Below are positions 8,530 to 17,557 of a stretch of 64,000 nucleotides of DNA, piece after piece. The notes under the pieces were generated by a model. That model did not search any database and had not been told where the DNA came from. It saw only the letters and a list, made by a program, of their open reading frames with translations. Both the position numbers and the translations under genes were made by a program. This stretch comes from Pseudomonas sp. JQ170C (GTDB lineage Bacteria > Pseudomonadota > Gammaproteobacteria > Pseudomonadales > Pseudomonadaceae): the NCBI RefSeq assembly GCF_035581345.1, contig NZ_CP141608.1, forward strand, positions 1,506,001-1,570,000, given 5' to 3'. Each line of letters opens with the position of its first letter. Position 1 is the stretch's first letter.

Positions 8530-9654
8530 ATGCCCAACCTGATCCTGCCTCGCCTCGCCGACCTCACACCTGCCACCTGGGATGCCCTGGTGCCGGGGGA
8601 ACAGCCGTTTTTGCGCCATGCCTTCCTGAGCAGCCTGGAAGACAGCGGCAGCGTCAGCCGCCATACCGGCTGGACGCCGGCCCACCGCCTGCTCACCGAT
8701 GCGGCCGGGCAGGTGCAGGCGGCCTTGCCGGCTTATGTGAAAACCCACTCCTTCGGCGAATACGTCTTCGACCACGGCTGGGCCGATGCCTGTGAACGCG
8801 CCGGGATTGCCTACTACCCCAAGCTGCTGTGCGCCGTGCCGTTTTCACCGGTCAGCGGCTCTCGCCTGTTGGGGGATGCCCAGGCGTGTGGGGCCCTGAT
8901 CGATCAGCTCAGCGAGGAACTGTTTGCACAGGGCCTGTCAGGGGCGCATGTCAACTTCACCGATGAGCAGGCTGACGCCGTGATGCGAGGTCGCGAAGGC
9001 TGGATGGAGCGCCTGGGTTGCCAGTTTCATTGGCGCAACCAGGGCTATCGGGATTTCCAGGACTTTCTCGACAGCCTCGCTTCGCGCAAGCGCAAGCAGA
9101 TGCGCAAGGAGCGCGAGCAGGTGGCGGGGCAGGGGATCGAGTTTCGCTGGATGCGAGGTGATGAACTCAGCGAGGCACAGTGGGATTTCGTCTTTGCCTG
9201 TTATGCCAACACCTATGCGGTGCGGCGGCGGGCGCCGTACCTGACCCGCTCGTTCTTCAGCTTGCTGGCCGAGCGGATGCCCGGCGCGATTCGTGTGGTC
9301 ATGGCGCGCCAGGGCGGCCGTGATGTGGCCATGGCGTTCAGCCTGGTGGGCGGGGACAGTTTGTACGGTCGCTACTGGGGCTGCCTGGATGCGTTCGATC
9401 GGCTGCATTTCGAGACCTGTTTCTACCAGGGCATGGACTTCGCCATTGCCGAGGGTCTTCAGCGCTTCGATGCCGGGGCCCAGGGCGAGCACAAGTTGAT
9501 TCGCGGGTTTGAGCCGGTGATTACCCGGTCCTGGCATTACCTGCTGCATCCCGGCTTGAGGCGGGCGGTGGAGGAATTTTTGCAGCAGGAGCGGGCGGGG
9601 GTGATGGCGTATGCCGAAGAGGCGGGTACGGCGTTGCCTTATCGGCGGGGCTGA
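8530..9654 (+). CDS. FemAB/GNAT-like N-acyltransferase (DUF482, COG3146)
   Basis: Protein of 374 residues of the family often called peptidogalycan biosynthesis protein. Landmarks are VFDHGWADACERAGIAYYPK near residue 80, HVNFTD near 140, SRKRKQMRKERE near 190 and the C-terminal FDAGAQGEHKLIRGFEP. The fold is a double GNAT like FemX, which transfers aminoacyl groups from charged tRNA, but the substrate of this family is not established. The ATG at 8530 is chosen because the homologous core begins directly after it. It appears monocistronic and is followed by a REP palindrome facing a convergent ABC gene. Confidence 0.8.
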   Translation: MPNLILPRLADLTPATWDALVPGEQPFLRHAFLSSLEDSGSVSRHTGWTPAHRLLTDAAGQVQAALPAYVKTHSFGEYVFDHGWADACERAGIAYYPKLLCAVPFSPVSGSRLLGDAQACGALIDQLSEELFAQGLSGAHVNFTDEQADAVMRGREGWMERLGCQFHWRNQGYRDFQDFLDSLASRKRKQMRKEREQVAGQGIEFRWMRGDELSEAQWDFVFACYANTYAVRRRAPYLTRSFFSLLAERMPGAIRVVMARQGGRDVAMAFSLVGGDSLYGRYWGCLDAFDRLHFETCFYQGMDFAIAEGLQRFDAGAQGEHKLIRGFEPVITRSWHYLLHPGLRRAVEEFLQQERAGVMAYAEEAGTALPYRRG

Positions 9655-9660
9655 AATCGT

Positions 9661-9707
9661 TCGCGGGGCAAGCCCGCTCCTACTGTAGGAGCGGGCTTGC
9701 CCCGCGA
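9661..9707. repeat. REP palindrome with 23-bp perfect arms
   Basis: Left arm 9661-9683, right arm 9685-9707, one-base spacer. The arms are perfectly complementary. It lies between two convergent stop codons (9654 and 9712) and could end transcription from both sides. Confidence 0.92.
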
Positions 9708-9711
9708 TAAT

Positions 9712-11544
9712 TCAATCAATCCCCACGAACCCGCCGGTCTGGTGATGCCACAATCGCGCATACAAGCCCTGGTGAGCCAGCAGTTCGGCATGGCTGCCCA
9801 TCTCGGCAATCCGGCCCTTTTCCAGCACCACCAGGCGATCCATGCGCGCGATGGTCGACAGGCGATGGGCGATGGCGATCACGGTCTTGCCTTGCATCAA
9901 GGTCTCAAGGCTTTCCTGGATCGCCGCCTCGACCTCCGAGTCCAGCGCCGAGGTTGCTTCATCCATGATCAGGATCGGCGCATTCTTCAGCAGGACCCGG
10001 GCAATGGCGATGCGCTGACGCTGTCCTCCCGACAACTTCACCCCGCGCTCACCCACATGGGCATCGAAGCCGGTACGCCCCTGGGCGTCGGACAGCTGCG
10101 GGATGAACTCGTCGGCGCGGGCCCGGCGCACGGCTTCCCAGAGGTCGTCTTCGCTGGCGTCCGGGCGACCGTACAGCAAGTTGTCGCGGATCGAGCGGTG
10201 CAGCAGGGAGGTGTCCTGGGTGATCATGCCGATCTGTGCGCGCAGGCTGGCCTGGGTCACCTGGGCGATGTCCTGGCCGTCGATCAGGATGCGACCGCTC
10301 TCCAGGTCGTACAGGCGCAGTAGCAGGTTGACCAGGGTCGATTTGCCCGCACCCGACGGGCCGATCAGGCCGATCTTCTCGCCGGGACGGATCTCCAGGT
10401 TCAGGCCGTCGATGATCCGGCTGCCCTTGCCGTAGTGAAAGCCCACGTTCTCGAACTTCACCCCGCCGCGGTCGACCTTGAGGGTCGGGGCGTTGGGCGG
10501 GTCGGTCACGGTGACCGGCTGGGCAATGGTCTGCAGGCCGTCCTGGACCATGCCGATGTTCTCGAAGATGCCGTTGACCACCCACATGATCCAGCCGGAC
10601 ATGTTGACGATGCGGATCACCAGGCCGGTGGCCAGGGCGATGGCGCCGACACTGATCAGTGACTGGGTCCACAGCCACAGGGCAAGGCCGGTGGTGCCGA
10701 CGATCAGCAGGCCGTTGAGACTGGTGATGACCACGTCCATGCTGGTGACCACGCGGGCGGCCAGCTGGGTTTTTTCGGTCTGTTCGCGGATGGCTTCGCG
10801 GGCGTATTGCTGTTCGTAGTCGGTGTGGGCAAAGAGCTTGAGGGTGGCAATGTTGGTGTAGCCATCGACGATCCGGCCCATGAGCTTGGAGCGGGCATCG
10901 GAGGAGACCACGGCCCGCTCCTTGACCCGTGGCACGAAGTAATAGAGCGCGCCGATGTAGCAGAGGATCCAGGTGATCAGCGGCAGCATCAGGCGCCAGT
11001 CGGCCTCGGCAAACAGCACCAGCGAGCTGATGGCATAGATCAGTACATGCCACAGGGCATCCACCGCCTGCACCGCCGAGTCGCGTAGCGAGTTGCCCGT
11101 CTGCATGATGCGTTGGGCGATACGCCCGGCAAAGTCGCTCTGGAAGAAGTTCAGGCTCTGCTTGAGCACATAGGTGTGGTTTTGCCAGCGAATCATGCTG
11201 GTCATGCCGGGGCTGATGGTCTGGTGTACCAGTAAGTCGTGCAGGCCGACGAACACCGGCCGCAGGATCAGCGCCACCACCAGCATCCACAGCAGTTCAC
11301 CGGCATGCTCGCTGAAGAAGTTGATGTTCGGGGTGCCCTGGGCCAGGTCGATGATCCGGCTCAGGTAGCTGAACAGCGCCACTTCGATCAGTGCGCCGAT
11401 AAGGCCGACTACCAGCAGGGCGGCAAAGCTTGGCCACACCTGGCGCAGGTAGTAGAGGTAGAACGGCAGCACGGTACTGGGCGGTGCTGCACTGGGCGCT
11501 TCTCGGAAGATATCGATCAGCTTTTCGAAGCGGCGGAACAACAT
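9712..11544 (-). CDS. ABC transporter, fused permease and ATPase (exporter type)
   Basis: Half-transporter of 610 residues: a six-helix membrane domain (about residues 25-330) followed by an ATPase. Walker A is GPSGAGKST at about 400, the signature is LSGGQRQR, Walker B is ILIMDEATS and the H-loop IAHRLST. This is the MsbA/multidrug exporter layout, which works as a dimer in the inner membrane. From memory it corresponds to PA3228. The substrate cannot be deduced. The ATG at 11544 has GGAG upstream. The stop is five bases from the REP palindrome. Confidence 0.92.
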   Translation of the reverse strand: MLFRRFEKLIDIFREAPSAAPPSTVLPFYLYYLRQVWPSFAALLVVGLIGALIEVALFSYLSRIIDLAQGTPNINFFSEHAGELLWMLVVALILRPVFVGLHDLLVHQTISPGMTSMIRWQNHTYVLKQSLNFFQSDFAGRIAQRIMQTGNSLRDSAVQAVDALWHVLIYAISSLVLFAEADWRLMLPLITWILCYIGALYYFVPRVKERAVVSSDARSKLMGRIVDGYTNIATLKLFAHTDYEQQYAREAIREQTEKTQLAARVVTSMDVVITSLNGLLIVGTTGLALWLWTQSLISVGAIALATGLVIRIVNMSGWIMWVVNGIFENIGMVQDGLQTIAQPVTVTDPPNAPTLKVDRGGVKFENVGFHYGKGSRIIDGLNLEIRPGEKIGLIGPSGAGKSTLVNLLLRLYDLESGRILIDGQDIAQVTQASLRAQIGMITQDTSLLHRSIRDNLLYGRPDASEDDLWEAVRRARADEFIPQLSDAQGRTGFDAHVGERGVKLSGGQRQRIAIARVLLKNAPILIMDEATSALDSEVEAAIQESLETLMQGKTVIAIAHRLSTIARMDRLVVLEKGRIAEMGSHAELLAHQGLYARLWHHQTGGFVGID

Positions 11545-11610
11545 GAAAAGGGTAACTCCTGTCTGGTGCGACCCAAAGGTCCTGGTTCACGTCCTTGTGA
11601 AACCTCGGGA

Positions 11611-12168
11611 TCAGTCGATGCGTTTGGCCGACTTGATGAACACCGGGTCGACCGGCACATCGCGCATGCCTTTCTTGACGGTGGTTGGGGAGTTGACGAT
11701 CTGGTCCACCACATCCATGCCCTTGACCACTTTGGCGAACACGGCATAACCGGCATCGCGGCCCGGGTCGAGGAAGGCGTTGTCGGCAACGTTGATAAAG
11801 AACTGGCTGGTGGCCGAATTCGGGTTGGAGGTACGGGCCATCGACAGCGTGCCGCGGGTGTTGTGCAGGCCATTGCTGGCTTCATTGCGGATCGGGTCCT
11901 TGGTGGGCTTTTGCACCATTTGTTCGGTAAAGCCGCCGCCCTGGGCCATGAAGCCTGGAATCACCCGGTGGAAGATGGTGTTGTTGTAGAAGCCGCTGTC
12001 CACGTATTCGAGGAAGTTCTTGCTGCTGATCGGGGCCTTGACCGGGTCCAGTTCCACTTCGATCTGGCCGAAGCTGGTGTCCAAGAGCACGTGAGGCGCC
12101 TTGTCGGCAGCCATCAGGCTGGTGGCGAAGACGACCGAGCAGGTGGCGAGCAGGAGTTTTTTCAGCAT
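11611..12168 (-). CDS. ppiA: Peptidyl-prolyl cis-trans isomerase A, cyclophilin type, periplasmic
   Basis: Cyclophilin of 185 residues with an N-terminal signal peptide (MKKLL-type start here [13 protein letters not shown], cleavage after LMAA). Catalytic landmarks are [13 protein letters not shown] (active Arg in FHRV), the [10 protein letters not shown] stretch and [14 protein letters not shown]. It catalyses proline isomerisation during folding in the periplasm. Its start overlaps the end of the upstream hydrolase gene by 7 nt, so the two are probably co-transcribed, with the hydrolase first. Confidence 0.95.
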   Translation of the reverse strand: MLKKLLLATCSVVFATSLMAADKAPHVLLDTSFGQIEVELDPVKAPISSKNFLEYVDSGFYNNTIFHRVIPGFMAQGGGFTEQMVQKPTKDPIRNEASNGLHNTRGTLSMARTSNPNSATSQFFINVADNAFLDPGRDAGYAVFAKVVKGMDVVDQIVNSPTTVKKGMRDVPVDPVFIKSAKRID

Positions 12169-12974
12169 GGGCTCAATGTTCCTTGAGGGGTGGTGGACGC
12201 TGCCAGAAACTGCAGCAGCGTCTGATTGAAAACCTGGGGTTGGTCCAGCGGCGTAGCGTGCCGCGAATCCTCGATGACCGCCAGTCGTGCCTGGGGAATC
12301 AGGCTGACATAGCGCTCCTTCAGTTGTATCGGGGTGTAATCCTGGTCGGCGCTGATGACCAGCGTAGGACAGCGAATCTGCCCGATGCGTTCGCTGACGC
12401 CCCAACCGACAATGGCATCGAAGCTGGAAAGATAAGCACGTTTGTCATTCTTCGCCCAACGCTCGGCCATCGTGTGCCGAAGGTTTGCCTGGTCGGGCCT
12501 GGGAAACAGGCGGGCGGCCAGGGCCTTGCCGATGGTGTCAAGGCTCAGGGCCCGGGCCATGGCCCAGCGCTTGGCCCACCAGATCCAGTCGCTGCGGGTG
12601 CGGCGCTTGACCTCCGGTGCGCTATTGACGATGCACAGGCTGCGCAGCATTTCAGGGTAATCGACGGCGAACTGGAACCCCACCATGCCGCCCATGGACA
12701 GCCCCACCAGATGCACCGGGCCGGTTTGCAGGTGTTCCAGCAGGGCCAGCAGGTCGGCGCTGAAACTTGCGATGCTGTAGCGCTCACGAGGCTTGTCGGA
12801 GCGGCCGTGGCCGCGGATGTCCATCAGGATCACCCGGTAGTGGCGGGCAAGGGTTGGCACCTGCATTTCCCAATCCTGGCAACTGGAGCCCAGGCCGTGC
12901 AGCAGCACCAGCGGATCGCCCTGGCCATATTCCTCGTAGTGCAGCGAGCAACCTTCGTGTTCGAAATAAGCCAT
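12162..12974 (-). CDS. Alpha/beta-fold hydrolase
   Basis: Hydrolase of 270 residues. The oxyanion region is LLHGLGSS, the nucleophile is Ser93 in GLSMGG, the acid is probably Asp211 in SADQDYTP and the base His238 in [20 protein letters not shown] is typical of the family. No signal peptide is seen, so it is cytoplasmic. The substrate is unknown; sequence style resembles 3-oxoadipate enol-lactonase-like esterases. It overlaps ppiA by 7 nt and lies 14 nt after the LysR gene on the same strand, giving a LysR-hydrolase-ppiA order known from P. aeruginosa. Confidence 0.9.
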   Translation of the reverse strand: MAYFEHEGCSLHYEEYGQGDPLVLLHGLGSSCQDWEMQVPTLARHYRVILMDIRGHGRSDKPRERYSIASFSADLLALLEHLQTGPVHLVGLSMGGMVGFQFAVDYPEMLRSLCIVNSAPEVKRRTRSDWIWWAKRWAMARALSLDTIGKALAARLFPRPDQANLRHTMAERWAKNDKRAYLSSFDAIVGWGVSERIGQIRCPTLVISADQDYTPIQLKERYVSLIPQARLAVIEDSRHATPLDQPQVFNQTLLQFLAASTTPQGTLSPC

Positions 12975-12988
12975 GGGCGCAATTCCTG

Positions 12989-13912
12989 TCAGGCTTGGGC
13001 GGGGGCGGCGAAGGGCACATCCAGCGGCGCGGTATCGAAGTTGCGCAGCAACTCGATGAGAATCTGCGTAGCCGGGCCCAGGGGCTTGTCCTTGTTGGAG
13101 TAAAGGTAGAACAGTGGATGGCGACTGCCACCCTGATCCAGTGGCAAGGGCTTGAGAATGCCTTCGCGCAGCTCGCGCTCGATCAGGTGGCGCGGCAGCC
13201 AGGCAAAGCCCAGGCCGCTGCTGACGAAGGTGGCGGCGGTGGCCAGGCTGCCGACCGTCCAGCGTTGTTCGGCGCCCAGCCAGCCCACGTCACGGGGCTG
13301 CGCTCGGCCCGAGTCGCGGATCACCACTTGCAGCTGGCTCTCCAGGTCCTGGAAGCTCAGCTCCCGGCCCAGGCGATGCAGGCTGTGGTCGGGGTGGGCG
13401 ACGGCGACGAACTCCACCGAGCTCAGTTCGGTGCCCAGGTAGCCGGAGATATTGAAGCCGCTGATGGCCAGGTCGGCGATGCCTTCATGCAGCACCTCTT
13501 CGACCCCGGACAGTACCTCTTCGCGCAGGCGCACCCGGCAACCGCGGCTTTGCGGCATGAACGCACTCAAGGCGCGGACCAGGCGGGCATTAGGGTAGGC
13601 GGCGTCGACCACCAGACGCACTTCGGCTTCCCAGCCCTGTTCCATGTGATGGGCCAGGTCTTCGAGCTGGCTGGCCTGCTTGACCAGTTGCCGGGAGCGG
13701 CGCAGCAACACATTGCCGGCCTCGGTCAGCACCGCCTTGCGTCCGTCGATGCGCAGCAATGGCACGCCCAGCTGATCCTGCATGCGGGCTACGGTGTAGC
13801 TCACCGAGGATTGCGAGCGGTGCAGGGCTTCGGCCGCCTGGGCAAAACCTCCGTGGTCGACCACCGCCTGCAGGGTCCGCCACTGATCCAGGGTAACGCG
13901 CGGCGCTTTCAT
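12989..13912 (-). CDS. LysR-family transcriptional regulator
   Basis: Regulator of 307 residues with an N-terminal winged helix (ALHRSQSSVSYTVARMQ, recognition helix at about 30-50) and a C-terminal LysR substrate domain. It is divergent, with only 49 bp between, from a small exported-protein gene. It also heads the hydrolase-ppiA set on its own strand. From memory it corresponds to PA3225. AGGAG precedes the ATG. Its ligand and targets are unknown; the adjacent intergenic gap is a plausible binding site. Confidence 0.92.
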   Translation of the reverse strand: MKAPRVTLDQWRTLQAVVDHGGFAQAAEALHRSQSSVSYTVARMQDQLGVPLLRIDGRKAVLTEAGNVLLRRSRQLVKQASQLEDLAHHMEQGWEAEVRLVVDAAYPNARLVRALSAFMPQSRGCRVRLREEVLSGVEEVLHEGIADLAISGFNISGYLGTELSSVEFVAVAHPDHSLHRLGRELSFQDLESQLQVVIRDSGRAQPRDVGWLGAEQRWTVGSLATAATFVSSGLGFAWLPRHLIERELREGILKPLPLDQGGSRHPLFYLYSNKDKPLGPATQILIELLRNFDTAPLDVPFAAPAQA

Positions 13913-13938
13913 CTTCGGCTCCTGTTGTCCTAAGCTGG

Positions 13939-13957
13939 CGCTCTTTCATGGAGAGCG
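13939..13957 (+). promoter_or_regulatory. Small inverted repeat overlapping a ribosome binding site
   Basis: CGCTCT (13939-13944) pairs with AGAGCG (13952-13957). The GGAGAG Shine-Dalgarno of the following gene lies in the right arm. The arms are only 6 bp, so it may be chance, or a LysR site in the 49-bp divergent gap. Confidence 0.25.
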
Positions 13958-13961
13958 TCGT

Positions 13962-14279
13962 ATGAAGAAATGTTGTGCTGTATTGCTGGCCCTGCTTCCG
14001 CTCACGGCGCTGGCTTACCCCATTGATGTGGACAAGCAGCTGGATGGCGTCAAGGTCGACTACACCACCTATGACACCGACTACGACATGGGCTCGATCA
14101 CCCTGAGCAACTACGGTGACGTGCCGGCCCAGTGCAAGGTGCGGTTCCAGAACGGCCCGGAAGCGCCTCGGGTGCGTCGGGTCCAGGTGCCGGCCAAGCA
14201 AAGCAAGGATGTCACCGCCAAATTCAACCGCAAGATCATCAAGCTGCGCATCAGCCTGGACTGCAAACCGCAAGAATGA
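13962..14279 (+). CDS. Small exported protein of unknown function
   Basis: Protein of 105 residues with a signal peptide (MKKCCAVLLALLPLTALA, cleavage before YPIDVD). The mature part of about 87 residues has two cysteines (in AQCKVRF and LDCKPQE) that could form a disulfide. It has a beta-rich composition resembling an immunoglobulin-like or carbohydrate-binding fold. Homologues in Pseudomonas have been labelled 3-phosphoglycerate kinase, which the sequence does not support. It is divergent from the LysR gene. No function can be assigned. Confidence 0.8.
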   Translation: MKKCCAVLLALLPLTALAYPIDVDKQLDGVKVDYTTYDTDYDMGSITLSNYGDVPAQCKVRFQNGPEAPRVRRVQVPAKQSKDVTAKFNRKIIKLRISLDCKPQE

Positions 14280-14364
14280 TCGGCGTCGTGCGCCGTTCTT
14301 GAGGGTAGAGCACTGGGTGAATAAAACAAATTAACTGATAGATTGCACCCAGATTTTACGCTTT

Positions 14365-14387
14365 TTAATCAATCGGTCACTGATTAA
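14365..14387. promoter_or_regulatory. Inverted repeat TTAATCA-N9-TGATTAA upstream of azoR
   Basis: Perfect 7-bp arms at 14365-14371 and 14381-14387, within an AT-rich stretch 47 bp before the azoreductase start. It has the look of an operator for a LysR- or TetR-type regulator responding to quinones or azo compounds. Confidence 0.5.
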
Positions 14388-14433
14388 TCTTACCTCCATC
14401 GACTTACCGCATTCGCCGATGGAGGCAAACCCA

Positions 14434-15033
14434 ATGTCCCGTGTACTTGTTATCGAAAGCAGCGCCCGCCAGCAGGATTCGATCTCCCGGCAACTGACCC
14501 GCGACTTCGTCAGCCAATGGCAGGCGGCGAACCCGAGCGACCAGATCACCCAGCGCGACCTGGCTGTGAACCCGGTGCCGCACCTGGATGCCAATCTGCT
14601 CGGTGGCTGGATGAAGCCTGAAGACCAGCGCAATGGCGATGAGCTGCAGGCCCTGGCCCGCTCCAACGAACTGACCGATGAAGTGCTGGCTGCTGATGTG
14701 CTGGTGCTGGCCGCGCCGATGTACAACTTCACCATTCCAAGCACCTTGAAAGCCTGGCTGGACCACGTACTGCGTGCCGGTATCACCTTCAAGTACACCG
14801 AAACCGGCCCACAGGGGCTGCTGACCGGCAAGAAGGCCTACATCCTCACGGCCCGCGGCGGCATCCATGCCGGCGCTTCCAGCGATCACCAGGAACCCTA
14901 CCTGCGTCAGGTGATGGCGTTCATCGGTATCCACGACGTGACCTTCATCCACGCCGAAGGCCTGAACCTGGGGGGCGACTTCCACGAGAAAGGCTTGAAC
15001 CAGGCCAAGGCCCAGCTGGCTGCGGTGGCTTGA
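14434..15033 (+). CDS. azoR: FMN-dependent NADH:quinone/azo reductase
   Basis: Flavodoxin-fold reductase of 199 residues, the normal AzoR/AcpD length. Phosphate-binding loop at SSARQQDSISRQL near residue 9, AAPMYNFTIPSTLKAWLDH near 90-110 and TARGGIH near 140 are the FMN-binding landmarks. These enzymes reduce azo dyes and quinones with NAD(P)H by a ping-pong mechanism. From memory it corresponds to P. aeruginosa azoR3 (PA3223). The ATG at 14434 is chosen over an ATG 15 nt earlier because GGAGG lies 8 nt before it. A terminator follows. Confidence 0.93.
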   Translation: MSRVLVIESSARQQDSISRQLTRDFVSQWQAANPSDQITQRDLAVNPVPHLDANLLGGWMKPEDQRNGDELQALARSNELTDEVLAADVLVLAAPMYNFTIPSTLKAWLDHVLRAGITFKYTETGPQGLLTGKKAYILTARGGIHAGASSDHQEPYLRQVMAFIGIHDVTFIHAEGLNLGGDFHEKGLNQAKAQLAAVA

Positions 15034-15081
15034 GCAGACTGAATTTTCCCGCCTGACACCTTTGCTCCTTTGGGTGTACCT

Positions 15082-15106
15082 GCCCGGTCCTTGACCGGGC
15101 TTTTTT
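15082..15106 (+). terminator. Rho-independent terminator of azoR
   Basis: Perfect 8-bp stem GCCCGGTC / GACCGGGC with a CTT loop, followed by six T residues. It lies 48 nt after the azoR stop. Confidence 0.92.
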
Positions 15107-15170
15107 GTGCGTGTGGGAGCAACTGTCTTCACCATGCCATTCATCACCGCATTGGCGACTGCTACGCAGT

Positions 15171-15236
15171 CGATCGCAGCCTGTCGGCAGCGGCTACGGG
15201 CGGTGTAGCCGCTGCCGAGGTACGAGGCTGCGATCG
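15171..15236. repeat. Two-stage cruciform repeat
   Basis: Outer arms CGATCGCAGCCT (15171-15182) and AGGCTGCGATCG (15225-15236) enclose inner arms of 14 bp (15184-15197 and 15205-15218) around a 7-nt loop. It is a second repeat family distinct from the REPs. The 15034-15436 gap holds only this, the azoR terminator and a REP pair. Confidence 0.75.
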
Positions 15237-15281
15237 GCCGCGCAGCGGACGTATAGCGTTTCCCGGACTGATCGCAGTGCA

Positions 15282-15342
15282 AGCGGGCTTGCCCCGCGAC
15301 AGCGATCCACCTGAGACACCGCCATCGCGGGGCAAGCCCGCT
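15282..15342. repeat. REP pair (inverted)
   Basis: AGCGGGCTTGCCCCGCG at 15282-15298 is the reverse complement of the element at 15326-15342. Degenerate tails (CCTGCTCCTAC) continue to about 15380. Confidence 0.85.
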
Positions 15343-15436
15343 CCCACAGCAGCCTGCTCCTACAACAAGCCTGCTCCTACCTTGCCCTGCGACAGGCGAC
15401 CGGCTAAGGTCGCCGCCTCCACAGCAAGGGGCAACC

Positions 15437-16315
15437 ATGGGCTATTTATTGATCGTCGCGCTGATCCAGGCGTTTTCCTTCAGCTTGATCGGCGAGTACC
15501 TGGCCGGTCACGTCGACAGCTATTTCGCCGTGCTGGCGCGGGTGGTGCTGGCCGGGCTGGTGTTCCTGCCCCTGACCCGCTGGCGTCAGGTCGAGCCGCG
15601 CTTCATGCGCTCGATGCTGCTGATCGGCGCGCTGCAATATGGCATCACCTATGTCTGCTTGTACTTGAGCTTCAGGGTGCTGACGGTGCCGGAGGTGCTG
15701 CTGTTCACCATTCTTACGCCCTTGCACGTGACCCTGATCGAAGACGCCCTGAACCGACGCTTCAACCCCTGGGCGCTGGTCGCAGCGCTGGTCGCCGTGG
15801 GCGGTGCGGCGGTGATTCGCTTCGACAGCATTAGCCCGGACTTCTTCATCGGTTTCCTGCTGCTGCAACTGGCCAACTTCACCTACGCCGCAGGGCAGGT
15901 GCTGTACCGCCACCTGGTTGCGCGCAACCCCAGTGACCTGCCGCATTACCGGCGCTTTGGCTACTTCTACCTGGGGGCGTTGATGGTGGTGTTGCCCGCG
16001 TTCCTGGCCTTCGGCAACAGCCAGCACCTGCCAAGCACCGATGTGCAGTGGCTGGTGCTGTTGTTCCTGGGGCTGTGCCCAACGGCGCTGGGGCTGTACT
16101 GGTGGAACAAGGGGGCGTGCCTGGTCTCGGGCGCGACCCTTGCGGTGATGAACAACCTGCACGTGCCGGTAGGGCTGTTGCTCAACTTGCTGATCTGGAA
16201 CCAGCACGAGCCCCTGGGCAGGTTGTTCATCGGCGGGGCGGTGATCCTGGCGTCACTGTGGATCGGCCGTCTCGGCAGTCAGGGTGCGTTGCGCGCGGGG
16301 CAGGCTGGCCGGTAG
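15437..16315 (+). CDS. EamA/DMT-family permease
   Basis: Membrane protein of 292 residues with about ten predicted helices and two EamA halves, from LIVALIQAFSFSLIGEYLAG at the start to a final helix near 270. Family members export amino acids or other small metabolites; the substrate here is unknown. ATG at 15437 gives a hydrophobic first helix directly. The last 63 nt overlap the end of the convergent MscS gene, so the two transcripts are complementary at their 3' ends. Confidence 0.87.
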   Translation: MGYLLIVALIQAFSFSLIGEYLAGHVDSYFAVLARVVLAGLVFLPLTRWRQVEPRFMRSMLLIGALQYGITYVCLYLSFRVLTVPEVLLFTILTPLHVTLIEDALNRRFNPWALVAALVAVGGAAVIRFDSISPDFFIGFLLLQLANFTYAAGQVLYRHLVARNPSDLPHYRRFGYFYLGALMVVLPAFLAFGNSQHLPSTDVQWLVLLFLGLCPTALGLYWWNKGACLVSGATLAVMNNLHVPVGLLLNLLIWNQHEPLGRLFIGGAVILASLWIGRLGSQGALRAGQAGR

Positions 16316-17557
16316 CAGGCTTGCGCGCAGGTCGTTGCCGCTCGGCTGCTGGTACAGGCTCAGGCCGAATTCCGGCATGACCGACAAGAGGTAATCGAAG
16401 ATGTCACCCTGGATGCGCTCGTAGTCGGCCCACACCGTGGTGCGGGTAAAGCAGTAGATTTCCAGCGGCACGCCCTGGGCGGTGGTCTGCATTTGGCGGA
16501 CCATGCAGGTCATGTTCGGCTGGATCTCGGGGTGGCTTTTCAGGTAGGCCAGGGCATAGGCGCGGAAGGTGCCGATGTTGGTCATGCGCCGGCGGTTGGC
16601 CGACATTTCGGCGACATTGCCCTGGGCTTCGTTCCAGGCCTTGAGCTCACTGCGCTTGCGGGTGATGTAGTCGGTCAGCAGGTGCACCTGGCTCAGACGA
16701 TGTTCTTCGTCATCGGTCAAAAAACGTACGCCCCCGGCATCGATGAACAGGCTGCGCTTGATCCGCCGTCCGCCTGACTGCTGCATGCCGCGCCAGTTCT
16801 TGAACGACTCGGACATCAGGCGCCAGGTCGGAATGGAGACGATGGTCTTGTCGAAGTTCTGCACCTTGACCGTGTGCAGGGTGATGTCGACCACATCGCC
16901 GTCGGCACCCACCTGGGGCATCTCGATCCAGTCGCCGACCCGCAGCATGTCGTTGCTGGTCAACTGCACGCTGGCCACGAACGACAGCAGGGTGTCCTTG
17001 TACACCAACAGAATCACCGCCGACATGGCACCCAGGCCCGAGAGCAGCAACAGCGGCGAACGGTCGATCAGGGTGGCGACGATGACAATGGCGCTGAACA
17101 CGAACAGGACCATCTTCGCCAGTTGCACATAGCCCTTGATCGAGCGGGTGCGGGCGTGTTCGGTGCGGGCGTAGATGTCCAGCAGGGCATCGAGCAGGGC
17201 CGAAATGGCCAGGGTCAGGAACAGGATGGTGAAGGCCAGCGCCACGTTGCCGAGAAAGTGCTGGCTGGTGGCATTGAGCTCGGGCACCAGTTTCAGGCCG
17301 AACTGCACCACCAGTGACGGGGTGGTCTGGGCCAGGCGGTGGAAGACCTTGTTCTGGCGCAGGTCGTTGAGCCAGTGCAGGGCTGGTTGGCGGCCGAGCA
17401 GACGGGCGGCGTGCAGAATCAGAAAGCGCGCCACCCGGCCGAGTACCAGTGCAATGACCAACAGCACGGCCAGGCCGAGGCCCGCGTGCAAGACAGGGTG
17501 TTGGTCGAGGGTGCCCCACAGGTCCAGGGCGTTTTGCCACATCTGTTGAATATCCAT
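16253..17557 (-). CDS. MscS-family mechanosensitive channel (YbdG/MscM-like)
   Basis: Protein of 434 residues. An N-terminal membrane region of about five helices (residues 20-190) leads into the MscS pore helix and beta domain (DTLLSFVASVQLTSNDMLRVGDWIEMP at about 210-235, given in part). The motif GDVVDITLHTVKVQNFDKT follows. A cytoplasmic insertion and long C-terminus resemble E. coli YbdG. It would open under membrane tension to release solutes. The start is taken as ATG 17557; a TTG at 17581 is the only longer option. No clear Shine-Dalgarno precedes either. Its 3' end overlaps the EamA gene. Confidence 0.88.
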   Translation of the reverse strand: MDIQQMWQNALDLWGTLDQHPVLHAGLGLAVLLVIALVLGRVARFLILHAARLLGRQPALHWLNDLRQNKVFHRLAQTTPSLVVQFGLKLVPELNATSQHFLGNVALAFTILFLTLAISALLDALLDIYARTEHARTRSIKGYVQLAKMVLFVFSAIVIVATLIDRSPLLLLSGLGAMSAVILLVYKDTLLSFVASVQLTSNDMLRVGDWIEMPQVGADGDVVDITLHTVKVQNFDKTIVSIPTWRLMSESFKNWRGMQQSGGRRIKRSLFIDAGGVRFLTDDEEHRLSQVHLLTDYITRKRSELKAWNEAQGNVAEMSANRRRMTNIGTFRAYALAYLKSHPEIQPNMTCMVRQMQTTAQGVPLEIYCFTRTTVWADYERIQGDIFDYLLSVMPEFGLSLYQQPSGNDLRASLLPASLPRAQRTLTAETADPQ

